A stretch of 14,772 nt of DNA from Porticoccaceae bacterium (GTDB taxonomy: Bacteria > Pseudomonadota > Gammaproteobacteria > Pseudomonadales > Porticoccaceae), in NCBI GenBank assembly GCA_028822945.1, contig JAPKCN010000023.1, positions 1-14,772 on the forward strand, read 5' to 3'. The notes below the pieces were generated by a model, which was given only the letters and a program-made list of their open reading frames with translations, was not told the DNA's origin and did no database searches. Positions 1 through 6,710 of this stretch are shown in pieces; the first letter of the stretch is position 1, and every line of letters starts with the position of its first letter. The translations under genes were made by a program, and so were the position numbers.

Positions 1-34
1 CAAAATCGATTGTAGCAACCATCTTAGCGTCGTG

Positions 35-142
35 TTAAGTCGGATAACAACTGCTATCCAAGTCTGTTGGAACGGTTTTAAACGTGCCGATAGCAAACCT
101 ACTTAGCGCCAGCGCTATGTAAAGTAAACAGATCTTCGTCAC
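35..142 (-). CDS. Possible 35-residue secreted peptide, or 5' remnant of a broken gene
   Basis: A GTG start at 142-140 sits five bases after a perfect GGAGGT ribosome-binding site (plus-strand ACCTCC at 147-152). The peptide begins M-T-K-I-C-L-L-Y-I-A-L-A-L, a charged N-terminus followed by a hydrophobic stretch like a signal peptide, then about 17 polar residues ending S-S-C-Y-P-T before TAA (37-35). An in-frame ATG at 154-152 would add four residues but overlaps the ribosome-binding site. After the stop the same frame stays open to the window edge (H-D-A-K-M-V-A-T-I-D-F), so this could be a longer secreted protein broken by a nonsense mutation, like the pseudogene nearby. I do not recognise a family. 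The region is also open on the plus strand from base 2 to 103, so chance is possible. Confidence 0.25.
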   Translation of the reverse strand: MTKICLLYIALALSRFAIGTFKTVPTDLDSSCYPT

Positions 143-154
143 TTTTACCTCCAT

Positions 155-446
155 GTGATATATAAAAGCCGCCGCGATACAAGTGGCATCCCACCATCTA
201 TGCTTAAGGATAGATCAGTTTTGCAGTAGCCATCGAGAACACGACTGCAATCTTTAAGAGTCGATTTGGTCACCGGCAATCAACGCACTCTGTATTTACA
301 AACATTTAATTTACAGTCTATTTTTAATATGCGCACAAAAAAATTTAAAAGCGTGCAGTAACTACATTCTTGCTTACCGTTGTCTAATAAAACTGTAAAG
401 CCCACCAGCAAGCTGTTTTTCCCATTATATTTTAAAGGATGTCAGT
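155..446. other. Intergenic region with no recognisable gene
   Basis: About 290 bases lie between the small minus-strand ORF and the start of the beta-barrel pseudogene. All frames are interrupted and I see no RNA gene. It contains an imperfect 20-base dyad at 196-215 and an AT-rich stretch at about 290-335 (TTTACA at 295-300, then TATTTT at 319-324, 18-base spacing) that could be a weak, now irrelevant, promoter for the pseudogene. A good Shine-Dalgarno AAAGGA at 434-439 precedes the pseudogene start. Confidence 0.4.
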
Positions 447-1087
447 ATGACAAAGACAATAAAAGTGGCCCTCGCCGGCTCATTGAACATCGCATTAAAT
501 CTCGCGATGTTTTTAACAGTGACTCAAGCCGACGGCAGTAGCGACAAGTCACATAGTAAAGATAGTAGCAATCTGCCGTGAAACTATATAAGTGTCGCGT
601 ATTCCAAAGGCGAATAAGAGAACTTCGACACTGATGGATACGGGCTAAATAGCCGCTTCGCGGTGGGCGATCAATTTTAACTTTTTGCCTTTTATTAAAA
701 GCATGATGTAAATACCGAGGTCGACTTAATATACGCCAGCGTTAAATTACTCAGCGTCGGCTTAAGTTTTCAGGTGCCAATCGACAGCACTGCCGACTTA
801 ATCGTCGAAGTCAACTGTTTAGATATCAAGGGGTCTGCTCAAGAGTTCATATATAGCGATGCACTGAATAGCTGCGGGCTGTAAGTGGGGGAGTGCGCAC
901 AATGAACACCGACACGGTTAAGCTAGGTATAGGCGCTGAACGGTTCGACCTTGGCTGCGATAGTCAGAGTCGCTTATATTTGAGTGCTGAGCATTATGTG
1001 TCCAACACATTTTCGTTGAGTGCAAACTACTGAAAGGCCACCAGGGGTTTTAGTGCGCTAACAGTGAATGCCCTCTACAACTTCTAA
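447..1087 (+). pseudogene. Degraded small outer-membrane beta-barrel protein (porin/opacity-like), about 213 codons
   Basis: The frame starts at ATG 447 after AAAGGA (434-439). It encodes a signal peptide (K-T-I-K-V-A-L-A-G start, likely cleavage after T-V-T-Q-A). It is then cut by stops at 579 (TGA), 615, 678, 696 and 882 (all TAA). Between the stops the reading is typical of small outer-membrane barrels: N-Y-I-S-V-A-Y-S-K-G-E, D-T-D-G-Y-G-L-N, F-A-V-G-D-Q-F, D-S-T-A-D-L-I-V-E-V. Around 885-895 the frame shifts by two inserted bases or one lost base. In the new frame V-R-T-M-N-T-D-T-V-K-L-G-I-G-A-E follows, then another stop at 1031 (TGA). The end is V-N-A-L-Y-N-F-stop (1085-1087), the terminal aromatic strand recognised by the BAM machinery. 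Six stops plus a frameshift exclude a functional full-length product. The family assignment rests on the strand pattern and on my memory of such proteins. Confidence 0.8.
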
Positions 1088-1218
1088 ACCAGAGAACTTC
1101 TGCGCCGCGGATGGCCTTACCGACGGCCCAGACCCAATCGAATAACACTAATCAATTGCTACCGATTACTCGGTTCTCTGACGCAGCGTCCCCATCGCTG
1201 TCCACAAAGATATTCGCC
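1088..1218. other. Spacer between the pseudogene and the end of fba
   Basis: These 131 bases lie downstream of both the plus-strand pseudogene and the minus-strand sugar-phosphate operon, so a terminator would be expected. I find no compact GC-rich hairpin with a T-run on either strand. CAGAGAAC (1089-1096) and GTTCTCTG (about 1173-1180) form an eight-base inverted repeat, but the loop is too long for an intrinsic terminator. Confidence 0.4.
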
Positions 1219-2283
1219 TCAGGCAATCTTCGCCACCAATTCGCCACTTTGGTAGCGTGCGGTCATAGCCTCGAGTGACTGCACGCGAATGTCGGCCGCC
1301 TGACCGGCGGCGCCAAACGACTGGTAGCGCGAGCTGCTAATCTGTTGCATTGCGATAATGGATTGCTTTAGATAAGCCCGAGGATCAAAATCGGCCGGGT
1401 TTTCAGCCAGATAGCGACGAATTGCTCCGGTCGATGCGAGTCTTAGATCGGTATCGATGTTAATTTTGCGCACGCCGTGTTTAATGCCCTCACAAATCTG
1501 TGCGACCGGCACACCGTAGGTCTCGGGAATATCCCCGCCGTACTGATTAATTACCGCGAGCCAGTCCTGCGGCACAGACGAAGAGCCGTGCATCACCAAG
1601 TGGGTATTGGGAATCCGCCGATGAATTTCTTTAATCCGATCGATCGCCAAGATGTCGCCCGTCGGCGGGCGGCTAAATTTATACGCGCCATGGGACGTAC
1701 CGCATGCTATGGCTAGGGCATCGACGTCGGTTTTGGCGACAAAATCCGCCGCCTCCTCCGGATCGGTCAACATCTGCTCCATCGAGAGTATCCCCTCCGC
1801 ACCAACGCCGTCCTCCTCGCCAGCCTGTCCGGTTTCGAGTGAGCCCAGACAACCCAACTCGCCCTCTACAGACACACCACAGGCATGCGCCAGATCAACA
1901 GTCGCGCGGGTCACCGTCACATTGTACTCGTAGCTAGAGGGCGTTTTACCGTCTTCTTCGAGAGACCCATCCATCATAACTGACGAAAATCCTAGTTGTA
2001 TCGAGCGCTGACAGACCGCTGCACTGGTACCATGGTCTTGATGCATACACACCGGAATATGCGGCCACTCTTCGATCGCCGCTTGAATGAGATGACGTAA
2101 AAACGGTGCGCCAGCATATTTCCGAGCACCTGCCGAAGCCTGCACGATGACCGGGCTATCAGTCTCATCGGCGGCCATCATAATGGCCCGCATCTGCTCC
2201 AAGTTATTGACGTTAAAAGCTGGCACACCATAATTGTGTTGCGCCGCATGGTCGAGTAGTTGTCGCAGTGAAATCAGTGCCAT
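1219..2283 (-). CDS. fba: Class II fructose-1,6-bisphosphate aldolase (Calvin-cycle subtype)
   Basis: This cytoplasmic zinc enzyme reversibly condenses dihydroxyacetone phosphate and glyceraldehyde 3-phosphate to fructose 1,6-bisphosphate in glycolysis and gluconeogenesis. The 354-residue length matches the Pseudomonas-type enzyme. The class II signature C-M-H-Q-D-H-G is at residues 79-85, with Asp83 the likely catalytic acid and His84 a zinc ligand. Further motifs are V-E-G-E-L-G-C-L-G-S, the C-G-T-S-H-G-A-Y-K-F loop, V-M-H-G-S-S-S, and K-I-N-I-D-T-D-L-R near the C-terminus for phosphate binding. The start is ATG 2283-2281, preceded by GGAG eight bases upstream. It is the last gene of the tkt-epd-pgk-fba operon, 21 bases after pgk. 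Nothing in it looks damaged. Confidence 0.96.
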   Translation of the reverse strand: MALISLRQLLDHAAQHNYGVPAFNVNNLEQMRAIMMAADETDSPVIVQASAGARKYAGAPFLRHLIQAAIEEWPHIPVCMHQDHGTSAAVCQRSIQLGFSSVMMDGSLEEDGKTPSSYEYNVTVTRATVDLAHACGVSVEGELGCLGSLETGQAGEEDGVGAEGILSMEQMLTDPEEAADFVAKTDVDALAIACGTSHGAYKFSRPPTGDILAIDRIKEIHRRIPNTHLVMHGSSSVPQDWLAVINQYGGDIPETYGVPVAQICEGIKHGVRKINIDTDLRLASTGAIRRYLAENPADFDPRAYLKQSIIAMQQISSSRYQSFGAAGQAADIRVQSLEAMTARYQSGELVAKIA

Positions 2284-2304
2284 AAGTCGCGCTCCAGTAA
2301 GTAT

Positions 2305-3483
2305 TTAAACATCAACCGACGCCTCTATAGCTCGGTTTACAAGGACTTCAACAGCGGGTAGTGATTTACCCTCGACGTACTCCAAAAACGCGCCACCGCC
2401 GGTCGAAATATAAGAGATCTGTTCGCTGACAGCATACTTTTCTACCGCGGCGAGGGTATCGCCACCGCCAGCGATAGAAAATCCTCGACTGCGGCCAATT
2501 GCCTCAGCCAGTCTCTGAGTGCCCTGACCAAACTGATCAAATTCAAAAACGCCAAGCGGCCCATTCCAGATTATTGTGCCCATCTCGGCGATAAGTTTTT
2601 CAATAGCACTTGCCGATTGTGGACCAATATCAAGAATCATCTCATCTGGCAGTACGTGATCAACAGATTTAACCACTGCGGGACTACTTTTTGTAAACTC
2701 GCGACCAACCAAGACATCGGTCGGCAACGGGATGTTAGTTTTTTTCATCAGCGCCTGCGCTGCGGGTATCAGGTCAATCTCGCAAAGTGACTTACCCACC
2801 GGTTTGCCGGCGGCCGCCAAAAACGTATTGGCAATGCCGCCACCAACGATAAGTTGGTCGACCCGATTGGCGAGTGTTTTCAGCACCAATAATTTAGTCG
2901 ACACCTTGGAGCCGCCAACAATTGCCGCCACCGGCGCCTGGGGATTGGACAGCGCACGCGCTAAAGCGGTTAGCTCGGTTACTAATAATGGCCCGGCACA
3001 AGCCAGAGGGGCGCAGTCCGCAACACCATGTGTTGACGCCTGCGCGCGATGCGCTGTGCCAAAGGCGTCCATCACATAAATATCGCACAGCCCTGCATAG
3101 GCTTTCGCCAAGGTCTCGTCATTAGCTTTTTCGCCACGGTTAAAACGTACATTTTCCAATAACACGACCTCGCCGGCGGCAACCTCCAATCCATGCCGCC
3201 AATCGGCAATCAAGCGAACCGGCGATCCAAGTAGGTCGGCGAGACATTTGGCCACTGGCTGCAACGAGTATTCGGGGGTACTCTGGCCCTCGGCTGGTCT
3301 CCCGAGGTGCGACATCAAAATTACTTTGGCATGGGCCTCGACCGCGTGACGCACTGTCGGCAATACCGCGCGAATGCGCGCGTCGCTGGCAACGTGGCCT
3401 GCATGCATTGGCACATTTAAATCCTCGCGAATAAGCACGCGTTTGTAAGCTAGATCCTGATCCAGCATAAGGAGCATTTTCAT
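2305..3483 (-). CDS. pgk: Phosphoglycerate kinase
   Basis: This cytoplasmic enzyme transfers a phosphate from 1,3-bisphosphoglycerate to ADP, the first ATP-forming step of lower glycolysis, reversible in gluconeogenesis. The 392 residues fit bacterial Pgk (about 387-400). Visible motifs are R-E-D-L-N-V-P (19-25), S-H-L-G-R-P (58-63), R-F-N-R-G-E-K near 113-119, G-S-K-V-S-T-K (191-197), G-P-L-G-V-F-E (308-314), nucleotide-binding G-G-G-D-T (339-343) and S-T-G-G-G-A-F-L-E (360-368). The ATG at 3483-3481 overlaps the epd stop as ATGA, which implies translational coupling. A GAGG lies only two bases before this ATG but eight bases before the in-frame ATG at codon 3 (3477-3475), so the true start may be two codons later. 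By alignment the first ATG corresponds to the E. coli start. Confidence 0.96.
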   Translation of the reverse strand: MKMLLMLDQDLAYKRVLIREDLNVPMHAGHVASDARIRAVLPTVRHAVEAHAKVILMSHLGRPAEGQSTPEYSLQPVAKCLADLLGSPVRLIADWRHGLEVAAGEVVLLENVRFNRGEKANDETLAKAYAGLCDIYVMDAFGTAHRAQASTHGVADCAPLACAGPLLVTELTALARALSNPQAPVAAIVGGSKVSTKLLVLKTLANRVDQLIVGGGIANTFLAAAGKPVGKSLCEIDLIPAAQALMKKTNIPLPTDVLVGREFTKSSPAVVKSVDHVLPDEMILDIGPQSASAIEKLIAEMGTIIWNGPLGVFEFDQFGQGTQRLAEAIGRSRGFSIAGGGDTLAAVEKYAVSEQISYISTGGGAFLEYVEGKSLPAVEVLVNRAIEASVDV

Positions 3484-4526
3484 AGCCTCAGAGGCGCCTG
3501 CTGCCGGCTACTGGTTGGCAATTTAAACCAGCAAAGCAAGGTATCCAACATGCGATTAGCATAGCCCCACTCGTTGTCAAACCAAACCAGCACCTTAGCG
3601 AGGGTCTGTTGACTCACTCGAGTCTGACTCGCGTCTACGATTCCGCTGCGCGGATCATGATTAAAATCACAGGACGCTAAAGGCTCCTCCGTATAACCTA
3701 AAATACCCTGCAAAGCGTTAGCGGATGCGCGCTGTAAACAACTATTAACGGAGGTCACATCGACCTGTGCCTCGAGCATGACTGACAGGTCGATCACCGA
3801 TACATTGATTGTTGGAACGCGCATTGCCTGTGCTTGAAAGCGGCCGGTTAAATGTGGTAACAAACGATCAATACCGAGCGCTAAACCTGTTTCAACCGGA
3901 ATGATCGACTGCATCGCGGCGCGCGTTTTCCGCAAATCGGTATGGTGATAGGCGTCTATAACCGGTTGATCGTTCATAGCCGAGTGGATAGTGGTAATCA
4001 CACCACCGGTGACGCCAAAGGCGTCATCGAGTATTTGGATAACCGGAACGACAGCGTTGGTAGAGCAAGAAGCACTTGATATCACCCGTTCACTGCCGGT
4101 TAATTGCTGGTGATTAATCCCAAATACCACCGTAGCGTCTACATCGGATTCGGCTGGCTGCGAAAATAACACTCGGTTAGCGCCGCTATGTAAGTGTTTT
4201 TCAGCGGTGCTGCGATCAGTGTAGGCTCCGCTGCACTCAAGAACCACGTCTACACTCAATGCCCGCCAAGGTAAATCCTCAATGGCATCGCCTGGGTATA
4301 GATCGATCGCATCGCCGTTGATAATCAACTGCCCTTGCTCGAGCTCAACGCTTCCAGGAAAGCGTCCATGGGTCGAGTCATAGCGCGTCAAATGAGCTAT
4401 TGTAAGGGCATCCGCCGGTTCGTTGATGGCCACAATTTGTAGTAAGCCTCGGGCACCAGATTCGTAAACCGCGCGCAGCAACGAGCGACCAATGCGTCCA
4501 TACCCGTTGATGGCGACTCGCAGCAC
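3480..4526 (-). CDS. epd: Erythrose-4-phosphate dehydrogenase (GAPDH family)
   Basis: This NAD-dependent enzyme of the GAPDH fold oxidises erythrose 4-phosphate to 4-phosphoerythronate, a precursor of pyridoxal phosphate in the PdxB route. The Rossmann motif N-G-Y-G-R-I-G-R is at 7-14. The catalytic Cys154 lies in S-A-S-C-S-T-N and His181 in T-I-H-S-A-M. The stretches I-H-S-A-M-N-D-Q-P-V-I-D-A-Y and F-N-H-D-P-R-S-G-I-V-D match E. coli Epd better than GapA (which has F-N-G-D-S-R). W-F-D-N-E-W-G-Y is present. The second cysteine of the usual S-C-T-T-N-C is alanine (158). Translation starts at GTG 4526-4524, sharing its first G with the tkt stop (TAGTG), and the stop overlaps pgk as ATGA. Since no gapA is adjacent, some glyceraldehyde-3-phosphate activity is possible, but that is inference. 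Confidence 0.88.
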   Translation of the reverse strand: MLRVAINGYGRIGRSLLRAVYESGARGLLQIVAINEPADALTIAHLTRYDSTHGRFPGSVELEQGQLIINGDAIDLYPGDAIEDLPWRALSVDVVLECSGAYTDRSTAEKHLHSGANRVLFSQPAESDVDATVVFGINHQQLTGSERVISSASCSTNAVVPVIQILDDAFGVTGGVITTIHSAMNDQPVIDAYHHTDLRKTRAAMQSIIPVETGLALGIDRLLPHLTGRFQAQAMRVPTINVSVIDLSVMLEAQVDVTSVNSCLQRASANALQGILGYTEEPLASCDFNHDPRSGIVDASQTRVSQQTLAKVLVWFDNEWGYANRMLDTLLCWFKLPTSSRQQAPLRL

Positions 4527-6520
4527 TAGGTAATAACCTCGAGTAGACGATCAATAACATTGTCTACCGTGAAGCCAAATTCCTGCATTAACACAGCGCC
4601 TGGAGCGGACTCGCCAAAGCTTTGCATACCGACGACGCGGCCATCTAAACCGACATATTTATACCAATAATCGGCGTGCAATGCCTCAACCGCAACCCGA
4701 GCGCGCACAGCGTTCGGCAGCACCGAATAACGGTATTCCCGATCCTGCGCATCAAACAGCTCGGCACACGGCATCGACACCACGCGCACTTCAATACCGC
4801 GCTCGGCGAGTTGCACCGCAGCCTGCATCGCCAGTTCCACCTCTGAGCCGGTAGCAATCACTAGCGCTTGCGGCGCTGGACAGTCCCTCAGAATATAACC
4901 GCCCCGCTGAATTGCACTGACTTGTTCTTTGCTGCGCGTCATTGGCGCCAATCCCTGGCGACTAAATACCAGCGCACTAGGACCATCGTTGCGCTGTAGA
5001 GCACTCTTCCAACAGACCGCTGATTCGACGGTATCGCAAGGTCGCCAAGTATGTAGATTAGGCGTGGCACGCAAGGCACTGAGCTGCTCTATCGGTTGGT
5101 GCGTTGGCCCATCCTCACCCAAGCCAATAGAATCGTGAGTATAGACAAAAATACTCTGGATTTTCATCAACGCAGCCATGCGTACAGCATTCCGCGCATA
5201 TTCCATAAACATTAAAAACGTCGCGCCGTAGTTAACAAAACCGCCATGCAATGCGATGCCATTCATGATCGCACTCATACCAAACTCGCGCACGCCATAG
5301 TAAATGTAATTGCCGCCGGCATCGTCGCCACTAATCGGCCGCGAACCGGACCACAGAGTCAAGTTCGACCCGGCCAGATCTGCCGAACCACCGAGTAACT
5401 CAGGTAACAGAGGCCCATAAGCATTGAGACTGTTTTGCGATGCCTTGCGCGACGCAATCTTCTCCATTGATGCCTGACAATCCTCGATATAGGCATCGGC
5501 TGCCGCGTCGAATTCGGCTGGTAAATCACCTGCCATGCGTCGTTCAAATTCTGCACTCAAGTCGGGGTGGGCCGCTCTGTATCGCTTTAAACCCTCGGTC
5601 CAAGTTGCTTGCGTTTGGGCACCACGGGCATCCGCGTTCCAACCGGCATAATGATCTCGAGGAATTTCAAAAGGCGCATGCGCCCAACCCAATTGCTTGC
5701 GAGCCAAGGCGACTTCGTCAGCCCCAAGAGGTGCACCATGGCAATCCTCCTTACCTTGTTTATTGGGTGAGCCAAAGCCAATAATAGTCTTGCAGCATAT
5801 CAATGTCGGTCTATTAATCTCGGCGCGCGCCGTCTCGATAGCGGACAGCAACGCTTGGCTGTCATGTCCGTCCACCGCTGGTATCACCTGCCAGCCATAG
5901 GCGGCAAATCGACCCGCGGTATCGTCACTGAACCAGGCCTCGACCTCGCCATCGATAGAAATACCGTTGTCGTCATAAAAAGCGATCAATTTCCCCAACT
6001 TGAGCGTTCCAGCAAGCGAGCAAACCTCGTGGGATATACCTTCCATTAAGCACCCGTCTCCCAAAAATGCGTACGTCTGATGATCGACGATGGCGTGCCC
6101 AGGGCGATTAAATTGTGCGGCGAGGGTTGCCTCGGCTAGCGCCATACCAACCGCATTAGCGATGCCCTGCCCGAGAGGTCCGGTGGTCGTCTCAACACCT
6201 GGAGCATAACCATATTCGGGGTGTCCGGGGGTCTTTGAATGCAATTGCCGAAAATTTTTCAAATCGTCGATCGATAGCGCATAACCACTCAAATGCAAGA
6301 GCGCGTAAAGAAGCATAGAACCGTGGCCATTTGATAGCACAAAGCGGTCTCTATTGACCCAATTAGGATCCTGGGGATTATGCTGCAAGTGGTCATTCCA
6401 AAGTACTTCGGCAATGTCTGCCATGCCCATTGGGGCTCCGGGATGTCCACTGTTGGCGCGCTGGACAGCGTCCATACTTAGGGCTCTTATAGCGTTGGCG
6501 AGGTCTCTACGAGAGGCCAT
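4526..6520 (-). CDS. tkt: Transketolase
   Basis: This thiamine-diphosphate enzyme moves two-carbon units between sugar phosphates (xylulose 5-P, ribose 5-P, erythrose 4-P) in the pentose phosphate pathway. With the start at ATG 6520-6518 it has 664 residues, one more than E. coli TktA, and begins M-A-S-R-R-D-L-A-N-A-I-R-A-L, aligning end to end. Visible motifs are S-G-H-P-G-A-P (24-30), S-N-G-H-G-S-M (63-69), and the cofactor/Mg site G-D-G-C-L-M-E-G (154-161) with Asn185. The C-terminal half has E-D-G-P-T-H-Q-P and a transketolase C-terminal domain. The frame is open 50 codons further upstream (to 6670), but that extension has no transketolase similarity and covers the promoter. GGAG at 6530-6533 supports the start. 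It is the first gene of the minus-strand operon; its erythrose 4-P product is Epd's substrate. Confidence 0.96.
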   Translation of the reverse strand: MASRRDLANAIRALSMDAVQRANSGHPGAPMGMADIAEVLWNDHLQHNPQDPNWVNRDRFVLSNGHGSMLLYALLHLSGYALSIDDLKNFRQLHSKTPGHPEYGYAPGVETTTGPLGQGIANAVGMALAEATLAAQFNRPGHAIVDHQTYAFLGDGCLMEGISHEVCSLAGTLKLGKLIAFYDDNGISIDGEVEAWFSDDTAGRFAAYGWQVIPAVDGHDSQALLSAIETARAEINRPTLICCKTIIGFGSPNKQGKEDCHGAPLGADEVALARKQLGWAHAPFEIPRDHYAGWNADARGAQTQATWTEGLKRYRAAHPDLSAEFERRMAGDLPAEFDAAADAYIEDCQASMEKIASRKASQNSLNAYGPLLPELLGGSADLAGSNLTLWSGSRPISGDDAGGNYIYYGVREFGMSAIMNGIALHGGFVNYGATFLMFMEYARNAVRMAALMKIQSIFVYTHDSIGLGEDGPTHQPIEQLSALRATPNLHTWRPCDTVESAVCWKSALQRNDGPSALVFSRQGLAPMTRSKEQVSAIQRGGYILRDCPAPQALVIATGSEVELAMQAAVQLAERGIEVRVVSMPCAELFDAQDREYRYSVLPNAVRARVAVEALHADYWYKYVGLDGRVVGMQSFGESAPGAVLMQEFGFTVDNVIDRLLEVIT

Positions 6521-6529
6521 AGACAGGTA

Positions 6530-6533
6530 CTCC
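6530..6533 (-). promoter_or_regulatory. Ribosome-binding site fixing the tkt start
   Basis: GGAG on the minus strand lies nine bases before the ATG at 6520-6518. It supports the 664-residue transketolase over the 714-residue reading from the ATG at 6670. Confidence 0.75.
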
Positions 6534-6605
6534 AAATGAGTCGGGATAAGCTCGGTATTGTCGCTCAGACGGTCTTGCCAGTAAACCAATAATCGCTGCT
6601 GGGAA

Positions 6606-6635
6606 GTTATAATGCCAACCACAAAATTTCGGTAA
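6606..6635 (-). promoter_or_regulatory. Candidate sigma-70 promoter for tkt-epd-pgk-fba
   Basis: On the minus strand TTACCG (6635-6630) and TATAAC (6611-6606) are 18 bases apart. This would start transcription near 6599 and give a leader of about 80 bases before tkt. An overlapping alternative is TTGTTA with CATTAT. Both are only moderate matches, and the assignment relies mainly on position upstream of the first gene. Confidence 0.4.
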
Positions 6636-6666
6636 CAATGACTTAAAGCCTGCACGCCACTTATAT

Positions 6667-6679
6667 TCAAATATTTTGA
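6667..6679. promoter_or_regulatory. Candidate operator of the ArsR/SahR-like regulator
   Basis: TCAAATATTTTGA is a dyad with five-base arms (TCAAA/TTTGA) around a three-base centre, in an AT-rich block. It ends exactly against the TATAAT box of the regulator's own promoter and includes that promoter's TG extension, so a bound protein would block RNA polymerase. ArsR-family dimers bind AT-rich dyads overlapping promoters, and this gene encodes such a protein, so autoregulation is the natural reading. No second copy was seen upstream of metK, ahcY or metF. Confidence 0.45.
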
Positions 6680-6685
6680 TATAAT
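6677..6685 (+). promoter_or_regulatory. Extended -10 promoter for the regulator-metK-ahcY-metF operon
   Basis: TGATATAAT fits the extended -10 consensus (TG, one base, TATAAT) perfectly. No good -35 is seen 16-18 bases upstream, which an extended -10 promoter does not strictly need. Transcription would begin near 6692, leaving a leader of only about 19 bases before the ATG at 6711. That leader has no strong Shine-Dalgarno. Confidence 0.6.
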
Positions 6686-6710
6686 AATTTAGGCGTGCTA
6701 ACATTACAGC

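Noticed and set aside
2..103. Plus-strand open frame of 34 codons at the left edge
   Set aside because: No recognisable motif, and it is antisense to the minus-strand ORF that has the better ribosome-binding site; probably chance.
447..1087. Stop-codon reassignment or programmed readthrough as the reason for the in-frame stops
   Set aside because: Both TAA and TGA interrupt the frame, a frameshift is also present, and intact neighbouring genes use TAA, TAG and TGA as normal stops; gene decay explains it better.
1089..1180. Inverted repeat CAGAGAAC/GTTCTCTG as a terminator for the fba operon or the pseudogene
   Set aside because: Only eight paired bases with a loop of more than 70 bases and no T-run on either strand.
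1652..1937. Overlapping plus-strand open frames inside fba
   Set aside because: They are antisense shadows of a strongly conserved gene, with no ribosome-binding site and low-complexity Ser/Pro/Arg-rich translations.
6521..6670. 50-codon N-terminal extension of transketolase from an ATG at 6670
   Set aside because: It has no transketolase similarity, crosses the divergent promoter region, and a GGAG before ATG 6520 plus alignment to E. coli TktA give the shorter start.
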